64,000 nt of DNA from Polyodon spathula (lineage: Eukaryota; Chordata; Actinopteri; Acipenseriformes; Polyodontidae). This document shows positions 1-12,939 of this stretch, piece after piece (position 1 is the first letter of the stretch; every line of letters begins with the position of its first letter). Position numbers and translations under genes: made by a program. The DNA is taken from contig NC_054571.1 in the NCBI RefSeq assembly GCF_017654505.1, forward strand, positions 411,376 through 475,375, given 5' to 3'. The notes below the pieces were generated by a model, which did no database searches, was not told the DNA's origin, and saw only the letters and a program-made list of their open reading frames with translations.

Positions 1-254
1 TCTCCATTAAGCAAGGAGACAAGGTGCGATCGCATTTACAGTAAGCAACTCCAGCGATTTTAGGGAGAGGTTTTGAGCCCAGATGGGCAGATCGTGTCAC
101 TGCCGTTGCCAGGAATAACCATCTTGCACACCCCCTGGACCACAAGACAGAGGAGCGCACAGCACCTGCTCTCCACCGGCAGGGAGTGACATCAGCATTC
201 ACCACGGTGACATCACAAGCCCCACCCCCCAGCCTCCTCTTAACCCTTGAGCTT
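1..254. other. unannotated sequence before gap
   Basis: Unique-looking sequence without a recognisable gene or repeat. Confidence 0.5.
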
Positions 255-754
255 NNNNNNNNNNNNNNNNNNNNNNNNNNNNNNNNNNNNNNNNNNNNNN
301 NNNNNNNNNNNNNNNNNNNNNNNNNNNNNNNNNNNNNNNNNNNNNNNNNNNNNNNNNNNNNNNNNNNNNNNNNNNNNNNNNNNNNNNNNNNNNNNNNNNN
401 NNNNNNNNNNNNNNNNNNNNNNNNNNNNNNNNNNNNNNNNNNNNNNNNNNNNNNNNNNNNNNNNNNNNNNNNNNNNNNNNNNNNNNNNNNNNNNNNNNNN
501 NNNNNNNNNNNNNNNNNNNNNNNNNNNNNNNNNNNNNNNNNNNNNNNNNNNNNNNNNNNNNNNNNNNNNNNNNNNNNNNNNNNNNNNNNNNNNNNNNNNN
601 NNNNNNNNNNNNNNNNNNNNNNNNNNNNNNNNNNNNNNNNNNNNNNNNNNNNNNNNNNNNNNNNNNNNNNNNNNNNNNNNNNNNNNNNNNNNNNNNNNNN
701 NNNNNNNNNNNNNNNNNNNNNNNNNNNNNNNNNNNNNNNNNNNNNNNNNNNNNN
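255..754. other. assembly gap (500 N)
   Basis: Exactly 500 N bases, a conventional placeholder length for a gap of unknown size. Apparent reading frames crossing it are meaningless. Confidence 0.99.
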
Positions 755-3531
755 ACTGTAGGTGCTTGGACCTTGCTGTATTTATGAAGAGTGCGACAGA
801 CAGATAGGCGGATGGGACGAGCATATATAAATGCAGAGCCTCTCCCCCACACACGCTATATAATTGAAGCTCTCAGCTGCTACACAAAGTCCTGTATGCC
901 ACTGCAGCTCCCAGCAACACAAATCTCATGCATCCCTCACCCGGTTTTGTTTGCTTGTTTTTAACGTTGGCAGTTCCTGATCATTTGTTGCACCCACCTG
1001 AGGCTAAATGAGCGAAAGCACTCCCGCAATCAAGCCCTGAAATCAGGCTGGAGCGCTCAAAACGCACCCTTAGGTACTCAGTGCTCTGGCATTGCTTCTA
1101 ACACAAACACAACCGACATGTTTGCTATGCAGATGGCTGCAGTTTTGTGCCAGTGGCTAAGAGGCGAACTCCTGTTTTTAGGGTCCTAAAGTGTTCTCTG
1201 ACAGCAATCTGCTGTTCATGACAGCTGACTCACAGGGGGTTGCACAGTGCACTTCGATTGCTAAATAAATAAATACATAGACAGATAACGACAGCGCCAC
1301 CTGCTGAGCAGTGTGACCAGCCAGTGACGGGGAACAAGGACCTTTGCTATGCTGAAAGCCCAGGAAGACACAGACGTGACCATGCATTATTTTGATGGAA
1401 AGCTGCTTCCATTAGCAATATTTATATGGGCCCCGTGTGGTCCATTGCAGGAGGCTAATCAATCAAACACATAAATAAACACTTTTACTGGTGCTTCAGG
1501 AGCCTTCTTAACAGCAGTGGAACAAAATACCCCCACCCTTCAGGCAATTAAAATGGTGTTTAACAGGTAATAAAAACATTCCTGCTGCTTCACATGGATA
1601 TTTCGATAAGTTCAATTAAACGTCGTTGATTTGTTTTCAACTCCTGCAGTGCTTTCTTCCCAGAGTGTCTCGGCAGCTGCCTTCCAGACTCGTGTAAAGA
1701 TGTAAAGATGAGATTTTTTCAGAAGCTGGCTGCTGTTTCCCCCTGCTGCTTAAACAGCTGCAATGGGACAACATGCTCAGCCATGGCGGCTGAGAATCAA
1801 GACCCTTCTGCGAACAAACGAGACGCAGGCTTTGGAAAGATTCGCTGTTTTGTTAAACTGCTTTGCTGCACTGAGAGACGCTGTCACGGGAGATGGTGCT
1901 TATGTTTTTTTTTTTTTTTTTTACCTTATTGCGAATGTGTTAACCTTTTAGAAGCGTGCTCCGAGAGTCATCTCGCTCTAGTCATTGTAATCAATTTCAC
2001 CACCTGCCTAGCTATTGCTTCAAAAACACAAAGCAATTAAATCTGCCAATTAAAAAAAGGACAAAAAAAAAGTTCTATATTCATAAGTGTCCCAGACTGC
2101 TGCTACTGCACGATGAGCGATACTGCCACCTAGTGAGAGCCGAGGGAAGTAGATTTCATACCTTTGTGTAAATCAAGATGTCCTGTCGTTTCAGGTCTCC
2201 AGAGATTGCTGACTCAACACACACAAGCATGCAGCCTTTCTTCAATGACGCACAGCATCCAGGCAGACGAGGTGAGTGTGTGGGAGGCGGGCTCTGCAGC
2301 TATAGCGCTTTATTTATGGATTGATATGAACACAACTCGCTTTTTCAACTCGGTTACCTGACCCACAGGTGGAGCTTTACCTAGCAAGGTGCCCAACTTG
2401 GAGAGGGAGTCTGCTCCATAGCTTTGCACCTTCAGTCAACGTGAAGAAGGGACCACATATAAGATGTTGTATCGGCTACAGAAACAGGGCTGAATTGAAC
2501 AACAAGGGAAGAAAGGCGTGTCTGCTATTCTACAATGGATCACAAGTGAATCATTTCGTTATCTCAAAATTGCACAATTTGGATTTTCAGCTGCAGGGCT
2601 GGCTTTATACTTGACCTGTTCAATTCAGGACACGATGCTTCGTATCTTGTCTCTTTCTGAAACACTGGATTGGTAATCCTCATCATCCCAGTTTCAAACC
2701 GTTTAGCAGACAGCATGAAATAAAAATCTATATATATACATAATTATATAGGAGTGGGGGAAGAAAGCGTTGCCTTTTCTGTTCGGTGCTGTGCTGCAGT
2801 GTCTCTTCGTTTCTAGGGGACGAAGACCCCCTGGTCAAATAATCAACTGTCAATGAATCAATCAATGAAAACCCCATCAGGTTTAATGACCTTTGCAGAC
2901 ATCCTAGTTAATTAGTTTGCTCTATTGCCCTTTTTGAATGCATCTAAAAGGCAGCATTAATTAACATCCTATTCAAATGATCTAAAACTCCTCCATTGTT
3001 TCAGTTTGACGTTGTCGCGGTCGTAAAAGTATTACGTTTTTACTGCTTTAGTGGACGTGATTTTTTTTTTGTAGCTATGTAACAAACTACGATAAATATA
3101 TTATCTACCAAGAGTGTTTGTTACACTAAAGCAGGCATCAGAGCAGATGTGGAGTTAATTATAAAGCCAAAGACTTTACAAGAAACTTAATAGGGACCAC
3201 CTCTTTAGAACAATAAAAAAAAAGTTTAGCGTGCATCTTGCTGTGCCTTTTCACGTGCCTCTCGAGCAATCCTTACTTGCAAATGATTTCAAATGAATTC
3301 CTGAATCCCCCCCAAGCAGAAGGAACCTGATGTCATGGAAGAGCATTCAAACCCAAGGAAATGTTGCAGCAGCTGCTAATGCTATCAGAAATCAAAGCAC
3401 CACTGCGACTCTCTGGAGCTCCCAGTAGTTGCTGGGGCATCTTCTTCTGTAAGCTGTCAAAAACGACAATCAAGCAGTGCCAAAAAACAGCAGCTGTCGC
3501 TAAATGAATTACAATTGCAAAGACATGCTGA
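755..3531. other. intronic sequence, nothing recognised
   Basis: No coding exon, tRNA or clear repeat family was recognised. Short homopolymers (T run near 1905-1922) and AT-rich stretches occur. A TTAATTAA-containing segment near 2890-2990 could be conserved regulatory DNA but cannot be judged from one sequence. Short open frames such as 1708-2040 lack any family signature. Confidence 0.5.
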
Positions 3532-4046
3532 TACATATGGCCAGTTTTTTGCATCACCCTATAGAATGAGCTAATTTTGCTTCATAAAGTCGAACGAAAC
3601 CTGCTGTTACGTTAACTTACTGAATTATATAACGCTTTTTTGTTTTTTAGCGCCTTTCATAGTGGACCACCATCACAAAGCACTTTACAAGATATGAGAC
3701 TAGGGTGTGTGAACTATGCATCAGCTGCAGAGTCACTTAAAACAATGTCTGACCCAAAAGACAGAGCAGAAGAAGGCTCAGTGACTTCCTGAGGGTCACA
3801 CAATGAGTCAGTGGCTGAGCTGGGATTTAAACCGGGGACCTCCTGGTTACAAGCCTGTTGCTTTAACCACTGGACCACACCACCTCCTCTATTTGTCATT
3901 TGTCCATATACATATGGCTTCTGATAGACTTTTGCAATCTCGTTTGATGTTAAATAAAATATCTAAATGATGTTTATATAGTTGTTTTTTTATGATGTCT
4001 CAATCCTAAAATTCTAGGCAATGCTAAACTTTTGGCCAGAGCTGTA
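3532..4046 (+). mobile_element. Tc1/mariner-like MITE, family T copy 1, interrupted by a SINE
   Basis: The left end carries TA followed by a diverged tatggccagttttttgcatc and the sequence ctatagaatgagctaattt. The right end at 4022-4046 reads as its inverted complement, finishing ggccagagctgta. A SINE occupies 3648-3888, and the MITE interior around it is partly lost. Inverted ends abutting TA are typical of non-autonomous Tc1/mariner derivatives. No transposase is encoded. Seven other copies or fragments occur in the window. Confidence 0.75.
3648..3888 (-). mobile_element. tRNA-derived SINE, family A copy 1
   Basis: Read on the minus strand it starts ggaggtggtgtggtccagtg, containing an RNA polymerase III A box (TGGTCCAGTGG), followed about 35 bases later by a B-box-like GGTTTAAATCC. 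The body has gtgactctgcagctgatgca and the tail ends in ctatgaaaggcgct. It is inserted inside a family T MITE, so it is younger than that MITE. Confidence 0.85.
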
Positions 4047-6362
4047 CAGATCGCAGTTCGATGCTGTGATACAAGGCCCAATGGAAATCAGAAATCCTTA
4101 AATGCAACTGGCAAAAAAAACTAGATTCGAAAAGTCAACAGAGAAACAGAAAAGCTTTCTACGTTTTTTTGGGTTTTTTTTTCGCAGCTAGAAGCTGTGT
4201 ATAAAAATGCATTGATTTCTGTTCATAGGGTGCTGCTGTGACTCAGCGCTCGTAATCTGAATACTTTTTTGACAAATGTTTTTTTTTTCCTCTGATCAAA
4301 GACAAAATGAGCAATATTATCAACACAGTGCTGCTGTGTCTGCAGTTTGTCAAAGTGCAGCAGTAAAAATAATAAAAGCGGACCCACTAAAAATTGGATT
4401 GATTTTCTATTGCTCACAGCACAATCAAAGAACTCCAAACAGGCTATTCCCCCCCCCCCCCCCCAGGCAGGGTACATATCACAAGATCAACAAGCAATTC
4501 ATTTGATGCAATGTGCAAGTGAACTCTCCTTCTAAATCACAATCACCAGAAAGGACCCCCTGCTTAGAACCTATGAAGAAAAAAAAAACAACCTTTTATT
4601 GGATTAAACAGTAGTGCCTTGGTTATGTGTGACATCTGTGTTGCTACATGTTGACACATTGTGTCTTTTATTAGAAATACATTCTAACAGAAATACATTC
4701 TAATACATTTTAACAGAAATCATTCTGCACAGTTTGCACACATGTATTAACTCATATTAATCTGAATGTAATAAGCCCTCCCCGAGGAAGCTGCTTGTGT
4801 AATTCTGTTTGAAGGCAGGAGTGATTGAATGGGTGGGACAGCTGGAGTGACAGATACCCTTGTCGTGCAATTTGTCTGCTTTAGGCAACGGTCATCGTTG
4901 TTCTGTCTGGTTTTATTGAAGAGGCAGACGACTTCTCCTCACGACTGGGGATAAACACTCCCCAGACTGCGGGAGTCTGACAGTGACGGGCAATTAAAAT
5001 GCAGGGAAGAGATACTGGAGCAAAGGGAGGGCCGCGGCATTGTGAAAATACATGTGGAATCCAGATAAGGTTTGAGGGACGTTTGTAGTTATATTTTAAA
5101 AAGGAAAACTTCTCATACAAAATGACCTTCAGTGGCAATGCTGTTGGGTTATTATGAAAGCAATGGAATTGTTCTGTGCAAAGGGTGATGGTACCAAAAG
5201 AACTTGCCATAGTAAATAAGCCACTGGTGAAATCGCATCACCGTGGAGGGGAGCTGTAACAGTACCTCTGTTTGAAAGTGCCAGTAGGTTGCAATGCTCC
5301 TGTGATCTGGCCACAAGCAAGTCACCTTCAAGGCAATGGAATGAGATCTCAGGCCCTTAAAAGGACAGCTGTCTCCCACGATTTTTGGCGATTGCCGTGG
5401 AATTAGTTTTTCGCCTCCTTTAGTCTCCGCGCGTAAGCAAGTGGAGTTCACAACTGGAAGGCTGTGCGTTCTCTGCACAAACGCCAGCGCGCGCAGCAGC
5501 AAGAGGTGCACCCACATGAATCTGAATGCATTTGAAGTCTTTGTGAGCAGCACAGGGAGTTCAGGAAAGCGCGGTCTGATTGCCATCGGTGGTAAAATCA
5601 CGAGTGGATTGATGACCTGGAAAATGGGAATAGAAATATCGATGACATTTGTATTTAAATGATACACTATCAGGTATATATTAGGCTACCTCTTAGTTGA
5701 ATAAGCAGCATTATCAGAGCTCCATGTTTGGTATTCGAGATAGAGAATTGGATCTTTGCTTTATACTTCAGACGGGTTTTGACGATCTCAAGCCAAGTAA
5801 CTAATTAGAGTTGAAGATGTTGAACTATGCCTTTCTTTTTATCTGCTACAGAAAGCACGCAAGGCATGCAGCCGCAGATTGCTTGGCAATTTTTGTATTT
5901 TATGACAAATGCTGATGACTCCCGTTTTTTTTTTTTGTTGTTGTTTTTTTAGGAATCTACATTTTTCATCTCCTGCAAAGCCGTTGTTAAAAACACAGTC
6001 AGCTGCTAAAAAAAAAAAAAAAAAAAAAAGCCTTGACCTTTCTCAAAATGCAGCACACTGCTAACAACCCACGCTACGCTAATGAGGGTATAAAAGGGTC
6101 ACCGCGGTGAGTATCACTAGACAGGCACAGCATAATTCACAGAGATAAAGTGTAGCAAAAGCAGGGTGCAAGCATGGTACAGCACAGCCAAGCACAGCAA
6201 ATCAGAGCTATAGTAAGCATGGTAAATAATAATAAAAAACGAATACATTACTGTGAAGATTTACCATGTCAACTTTTACAACAGACTCTCTTCATAGGAA
6301 AAGGAAATCAGATCGCGAGGAGCAATAAGGCTGCAATAACAGATGGCAGGGTGTTTGAATAT
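4047..6362. other. intronic sequence, nothing recognised
   Basis: Contains a C15 run near 4450-4464, A/T homopolymers near 5924-5950 and 6009-6029, and dispersed aagcatggta motifs near 6172-6225 that resemble the 40-bp minisatellite at 20.5 kb. No exon or classified element was found. The open frame at 5441-5662 has no recognisable domain. Confidence 0.45.
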
Positions 6363-6440
6363 GGTCCAATATCCGCACGCCTAGTCCCCGAGGCGAAGCC
6401 AAGTGCTGTTAAACAGCCTTGAGCAGCGGATATTGGACCA
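6363..6440. repeat. 78-bp hairpin with 14-bp perfect arms
   Basis: The left arm ggtccaatatccgc (6363-6376) is the exact reverse complement of gcggatattggacc (6427-6440). The 50-base interior contains cgcctag...gaggcg, which forms a further small stem. It may be a tiny foldback element or a structured segment of a larger repeat. Confidence 0.7.
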
Positions 6441-7518
6441 ACAACCTGGAGTGTGTTACTGCGCTTTTACAATGGCACCCCTACCTTACCCCCCCCCCCC
6501 CACCAAACCAAAGCGAATTGGTTGTCAAGTGAATAAGCCATTTTATACAAATCGATAGCCCCTTTTTTGGAAAGTGGTCCCTGCTATTGGAATTGATAGC
6601 CTTTTTAGGAAAGTAGTCCCGTTTTTCATTTTTCAACCAGCTGTGACGCTGTGTACCGCAAGTAACAGCACCCCCTTTCAGAAATTCTCTTCAAAGGCAA
6701 TATGGTACGACAATGGAAATGCAACAGCTCTGTGCTAGTGGCAGGCCCAGCGCTACATTTGTATCCTGCAAAGCTTATCAACACGATCGCCATTAGCAGA
6801 GCCTGCCTTGAGGGGGCACAGACAAAGTGTGAAAGGGAGTCTGCCGTCCTCTAACTCTGTAACGAAATGCCAAGTCTAACGGCGCTTTGACGCGGAGCAG
6901 AAGAGCGATTTGGCTTGAGAAAAAAAAGAAGAGATTTCAGGCATACAACTCGCCCTGTTGAAATGTTCGCGTTAGAGTAACTGTTTTACGTTTCTAATAC
7001 AGTAGCCAGCCCACAACCAGACCCGCACTTGGACTGTACTCTGTTCAGAGACCTTGCTAAAGTGCACTGTGGTGGGTTATGAAAGGTAAAGCAGGGTGGG
7101 AGCCTGTATAGGGATAAAAGAAGAAAATCCTTCCGGAGTAATCTGTCAAAGAAATAAAATAAAAAAGAAATAAATATGGCCAATCATGGTAAAAACATGC
7201 TTGATATAGCCGTGGGAAATGCACGGAAAAAATCTGCAAAACAACTTTGTGTTTGGCATTACAATAGCATCCCTCTATTTAAAATGGACACGTTGATGTT
7301 GCATCCATACAGGAGTCACAGTACTGTACTCTCATATCATCATCGTCAGACAAATGGAAAAACTTTAAATACAGATGCATGAGTGCTGTCTCTGAAAAAA
7401 ACAAAAAAGCTTACAAGCTCATAAAAAGAAACCCAAAGACTCTATTCGTCACCCATATTTATTTCTTGAAGATAAAATATATACTCTATCACCCATTTAC
7501 TTCAGTAAATATATATTT
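6441..7518. other. intronic sequence, nothing recognised
   Basis: Contains a C-rich run near 6489-6502 and two related short blocks (tcgatagccccttttttgga near 6552 and tgatagcctttttaggaaag near 6594) that look like a local degenerate duplication. No exon seen. Confidence 0.45.
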
Positions 7519-7539
7519 CTGTATTGACTTTGATATACA

Positions 7540-7603
<64 letters not shown>

Positions 7604-7624
7604 TGTATATCAAAGTCAATACAG
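7519..7624. repeat. TA microsatellite inside a 106-bp palindrome
   Basis: Arms ctgtattgactttgatatac (from 7519) and its exact reverse complement ending at 7624 flank about 62 bases of alternating TA, so the whole segment is one perfect palindrome. A third, partial arm copy lies at 7635-7655. It can in principle extrude a cruciform. Confidence 0.9.
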
Positions 7625-8613
7625 GAATTGCTTTGTACTGTATTGACTTTGATGTTTGTCATACAAGCTAAATGAATTATTAAATGCTAATTGCATTTGA
7701 GAGGAGACAAGAGGAACTGCGCCTGTTGCTGATGGCTGTGGTTTGGAGGTATAGTGTTTCAGCTGGTTAAATTGCGCTAATCTGGGACTCTGATTACAAT
7801 CCCGTGCTGGCCACCGGAATATGAGAAAAGCATGTTTTACAGCTGATTATAACAGGCTGGTGCCATCAGGGGGGCTCGGTCAAAACCTTTTAAAATATTT
7901 TTAAACATGCACATCTTTCAGATGGTCTTTGGTGACAGGAAGCGAGTGCCAGGGTAAAACAAAGTGTTTTACCTCTGAAGGGACAGAAGGCCGCTCTGTG
8001 CCAAGTGACAATCAATGGCATCCTCAATGCTTGTTAGGGAAAGTAAATAACACTTTGCTATTCTGATCAGCATTTCCCCCAGCATAGGAGTGCATTTAGG
8101 ACGAATGGGCCAGGATCCAAGGGAGTGGTTTGATACGAGTCTGATTCTCAGATCCTGAGAGCGACTGATGAAGCATCCGGGAGTCATCCATACCCCTTGT
8201 CAAGACAATGCAGAACGTTTACCATGAATGGGTAATCACACCCCATGGCATTTCATCCGCATGTTAATATCTATTAGCCAACGACCACACGTAGCTTCAT
8301 CGAAATCGGACAAGTGGTAGCATTCAACAGCTCCTTTCATCAGACGCTTGTCGAATGAGTTTCGCCGCACGCTGCCTCTCCAGTCTTGTCCAGTGTAGCC
8401 GAAAGCGCGTGCAAACAAAGTGGCTTATTACAAATCCATTTTCTGACTTCATCTTGCTGACGTCATTCCACACCGCTCGCGGAAACACGGTGCTCTGACA
8501 TCACTGAGGGGATGAGGGTTAGAAAGGTATGATGTCATACGGTACATTCTGTCAAGTGGATTAACATTCACCAGCTCAAGGTGTGAGATCCGTGTAAGAA
8601 TAAGTACACCTGC

Positions 8614-8665
<52 letters not shown>

Positions 8666-9279
8666 GAGAGAGAGAGAGGGAAAAAAAGGAGACATATGTA
8701 CAGTATTTATTGACAGCTCTCATGACTTCAAGGTAATGTTTTATTCTACTTACCTAAAATACATTTTACTCAAAATCCATTTTATATTGTGTGTGTGTGT
8801 GTGTGTGTGACCAGATCCCTCAGTAATACACTGGAGATTCTTCCAACTGATTGCATAAAAGGCTAGAACATATCCAGCTGAAATGTCTGTATTGCTTTGG
8901 TGTTGGATGTTTACTTCTCATCTTTTCTCTTCTATCTGAGTGCTAGCCCCTTCCATTAACTGCTCCAGGACAGAGGGGATGCTGTTGCCAGTCCTACAGT
9001 ATAAGTGCTTCTGCCTCCGAAAAAGCCCAAATAAATAGTTATCATCAAAGAGACTTGGACGTGCTGCAGCCTGTGCAGATGTTCAGGCAGGAAACTCGTG
9101 TGATAGATTATTTATTAAAACACAGACTAGACTATCACTATTGCATTATACACATTTCACACTGCATTCTTTCAACTCGCCTTTCGAGGCACCCCTGCTC
9201 AGAAATTTGCTTGTAGATAAGTGGAGAGGCTGGCCATGGGCAGGGGGGCAGGATATTGCCCTCTCCCGCTAGACAAACG
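7625..9279. repeat. intronic sequence with AT/GA and GT microsatellites
   Basis: Microsatellites at about 8619-8680 (AT then GA) and 8789-8809 (GT). The stretch 7750-7830 has a vaguely tRNA-like order but no convincing boxes. No exon recognised. Confidence 0.55.
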
Positions 9280-9589
9280 CCTCCCTCTGCGCTGTGCTGG
9301 TGGAGCAGAGAAAGAGAAATTAAGGCTCTCATACTCTATGAACAGGCTCCCTCTGCTCTGTGCTGGTGGAGCAGTAGAGAAAGAGAAAGGGAGGCTTTTA
9401 TACTCTCTGAACAGCCTCCCTCTGCTCTGTGCTGGTGGTGCAGTAGAGAAAGAGAAAGGGAGGCTTTTATACTCTCTGAACAGCCTCCCTCTGCTCTGTG
9501 CTGGTGGAGCAGTAGAGAAAGAGAAAGGGAGGCTCTTATACTCTCTGAAAAGCCTCCCTCTGCTATGAGCTAGTGGAGCAGAGAAAGGC
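9280..9589 (+). repeat. minisatellite M1, array a
   Basis: About five tandem units of roughly 66 bp, each with gcctccctctgctctgtgct, ggtggagcag(tag)agaaagag, aagggaggct and cttatactctctgaacag. The frame stays open because the unit length is a multiple of three. The resulting peptide repeats are a by-product, not a gene. Confidence 0.95.
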
Positions 9590-10845
9590 AAACAAGCTGG
9601 CCTTAGATAGCTGTCCTCCCCCGTTAGATGAAGCCAAAAGCAGGCAGAGGCTGGGGAGGAGGAGTTGAACTCTCTGGTGCACAGGGTTGACGTAACAGAT
9701 TGAGGAGATAGAAATCTTTTCCTTGCCAATCACTGGACGTTTATCGAGGCGCAAATAAGATACTAGCTATTGGACTGATGATTTGATCTGGCATCGGACT
9801 GATTCTGGACGTGCCTAAAATCTGCTTGATATTTAACAAGGGTTAAGGCGAGTTTCCCTGCCAGAACCACCACTCCGCTTCATTTCAGTCCAGTTAAAAC
9901 GAACGTGTCAGGCTGATCTCCAGGTTTATTTACTGTTCTTCCCCATCGCTTCCTAGCAACTGTAATGAAGCCAGCATCTGAGAAATTGCATCTAATCTAC
10001 ATGACATGCAAACAACAAGGACAATCAATGCATCAATCACCCTTGACAGAAGCAACCGGCATTAGAGACGAGTTTATTCAGTGGATTATAACCCCATTAA
10101 GCTCAATGAGAGCAAACAAGTTGTGGGAAAAAGAATAAACACAAAGGTTGGATTTGGAATCAAGTGCACGCAGGAAAGACATTTATCTACCGCTACAGAT
10201 CTAGCAAAAAACCTGTTTAACAGATCCTTCAAAATAGGGCCAATACCAGACTAGAGCCATATTAGAAATAGCACTCCCAAAGAGGTGAACTCGGAGACTA
10301 GAGAACTTCTGCATACCTTTTCAGAGGGCCGTTTACTTCTGCCAGGGATAACATCATTAGCTGGCAATGTTTCAGACTGTTTCCGTGAAGAGAAACCTGA
10401 ATTATCAGCGGCACAGAACACAGCCGCAGAGATGCACTCCCAAGCAGTCCCAGTGGTTTGGTTAAAAGTGCAGGCGAAATAGGTTACATGGTTTGTGCCC
10501 CTTTAATACTGTGCCGTTCTTCTCTGCCTGATGTGGCTTTTCATGCAAGTGATGGTTCAGTGTTCTCTTAAGAAGTGCAGGCAAATCTACAAGGATGTAT
10601 TCGCCACCCTTCTCTGTGAATTCGACGTGCACCTTTGCAGATTCGCATGGCTTGCACTTTTGGACCACCGCAGAATGTACTTTCTGGAAATGCAAAGTGT
10701 TGCACATTGCTTTTCAATTTTATACCAAAAAACTAAAATAAAAAAACACAATTCTGCAGTGTCTGTGTAACGCATTCTTGTTAGCTTTCTGTGTGAACAC
10801 CCAACTTTTTCAGAACTGTGTTTACGTTCAAACAGTAGTTACCTT
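9590..10845. other. intronic sequence, nothing recognised
   Basis: Mostly unique sequence between two M1 arrays. Open frames on both strands near 10462-10775 overlap each other and show no domain. Confidence 0.45.
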
Positions 10846-11081
10846 CCCTCTGTGCCAGCTGAGCACAGAAAGAGAAAGGGAGGCTCTTAGGCTCTTTGAA
10901 CAGCCTCCCTCTGCTCTGTGCTGGTGGAGCAGAGTAAGAGAAAGAGAAAGGGAGGAGCTTATTCTCTCTGAACAGCCTCCCTCTGCTCTGTGGTGGTGGA
11001 GCAGAGTAAGAGAAAGAGAAAGGGAGGCTCTTATACTCTCTGAACAAACTCCCTCTGCTCTGTGCTGGTGGAGAAGAGTAA
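10846..11081 (+). repeat. minisatellite M1, array b
   Basis: Three to four units of the same M1 family in the same orientation as array a, with an extra short purine insertion (agtaagagaaagag) that lengthens the unit to about 72 bp. The first unit begins with a diverged ccctctgtgccagctgagca. Confidence 0.93.
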
Positions 11082-11239
11082 AACACGGCTACAGCCAGCA
11101 GCAATGAACCTTTCACACTTTCAGGGCAAACAAATCCTTTTTCTAGACACCCTCTGTTCTTCCACTTAGCGGTATTCATCAATAATGGATCTACTGTGCA
11201 TTTTACATTTGCACTTAAAAGAACCTCTATGCAAAGTTG

Positions 11240-11323
11240 TAACATTATCCAGCAGGTTTCATTCGAAGCAAAATGAGTTCATTCTATATAGAGGGTGATG
11301 CTAAACTTTTGTCCAGAGCTGTA
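11240..11323 (-). mobile_element. Tc1/mariner-like MITE, family T copy 2 (one end)
   Basis: Contains agcaggtttcattcgaagca, ttctatatagagggtgatgc and the terminal tccagagctgta. Only one inverted end is present, so it is a truncated copy. Confidence 0.7.
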
Positions 11324-11700
11324 TACGGGGATGAGTGAGAAGCAGAATGGTGCCGCACTGGTAATCCATTACAGTATTGCGATGCTGCATCAGGGCGCTA
11401 CTGTGAAAGGACAGAGCCAAATCTGCGCCATTAGTTAATTCTATAGGGTGATCTGTACACACATCTCCCTGAACGGATGCACACAGCTGCACATGTAGTC
11501 TGTAAATGACATTCTTGAAACGTTTTCAATGCTTCTTGCTTAATTGCCCAGCCAGGCTAAAATAATGTATGACGCATAAACACATATTTAGTATTCACAT
11601 ATTTTTTTTTGTGTTGTTTTTTTTTTTCTTTCTGCTGTAAATTTGTCAGAGAGATTGCAGTGGGGGAGTACTAGTACTGCTGAGGGCTTCGAATGTAGCA

Positions 11701-11766
<66 letters not shown>

Positions 11767-12939
11767 GTCTTGCTGTAAACCATTTGTTGTTGTCATCATC
11801 TGTGCCACTGTAACTACATTCACTTATTTCTGTTTAAATCTATGAATGCGCTTGTGACGTCATTAACTACATAGTTAATGATGTAGCGATCTAGACATAA
11901 AAAGGTGTTTTTGATACTGTGTGATGGAACAATAGCACTGACATTTTTATATCTCATATCCCTTTATTTATTGTCTATTAAAAAAAAAAAACAGCAGTGG
12001 GAATTGTGAAGAGGGGAGACCCTCCAACACCCTTCTTGTTATAAAGTTCACCACCCACACACTCACTCAATTCCGCTCACATGCCATCAAGACGCCCATG
12101 TAAATCCGGCAAAGCCGTTCACTTAGTATTTGAAGACTACAGTCCTATTTAGATTTCCGCTTGTCTGGTCCTAACGGGGTATTTATGTACTGCAAGCACA
12201 TCTGAGAGAAAAGAATAATTTAAACCCTTTCCTGAGTAACTCTGAGTTTAATCCCACCTCAGGGAGCTGCAACGCTTTCAGCTCGAAAAGCAGCCGTGGT
12301 AAAAGCCAATGCTCTGTGTCTTAAATCAGCAAGCTCTGAGTTGTGTGCTTGTCACTCCTCTTCCTTCTCGAAGCACTCAGCCGGGGAGACCTCGGTAAGA
12401 TCTTTGTTTCCATCCCGGCTCGCCGCCTTTTAGCAAAATAAAAACACTAAAATACATCAAGAAAGAAAGAACAAGAATGAAAGAAAGAAAGAAAGACGAT
12501 TTTTGTGGCACATGCTAACAATACTCCTCAGACCGTCAAATCACCATCACTTTCAGTGCAGGACCAGCTGTGTCGTTTTTATAGCAAGTTTCAAGCAATG
12601 CACAGCTGAAGGGAACCGCACCAGATGTCGGGATTGATAATTGAGCCAGGAATTACAAAATGCGCAGATGACTGTGTGAGCTCCACATGCCTACCCCAGC
12701 CAGGACCGATTAACCGAAGCCACTCTCACACTGCTGAGCTTCAGCGTTCATCTGCAATGTGGCTGTCAAGACTTTAACGTAATCTATATAGAATATGGTA
12801 CTGGGGGCTGTGCGATACATGGTGGCATCCACTACACTCTGACCTTGAGTGGGGGAGCTTGTATCTTATTTTAGAACAACATAATCCTTTTACAGTATAG
12901 CTCATTTCAATGTGACGTAATTTCCATCTGAACAGAGCC
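11324..12939. repeat. intronic sequence with ATT microsatellite
   Basis: A (ATT)n tract runs at about 11698-11764, with an A-run near 11980 and a short GAAA run near 12478-12496. The rest has no recognised gene. Confidence 0.55.

Noticed and set aside
186..854. Open frames spanning about 600 bases near the window start
   Set aside because: They cross 500 N bases.
1708..2040. 110-residue Cys-containing open frame with a poly-Phe run
   Set aside because: The Phe run is a T homopolymer, two frames overlap, and there is no domain.
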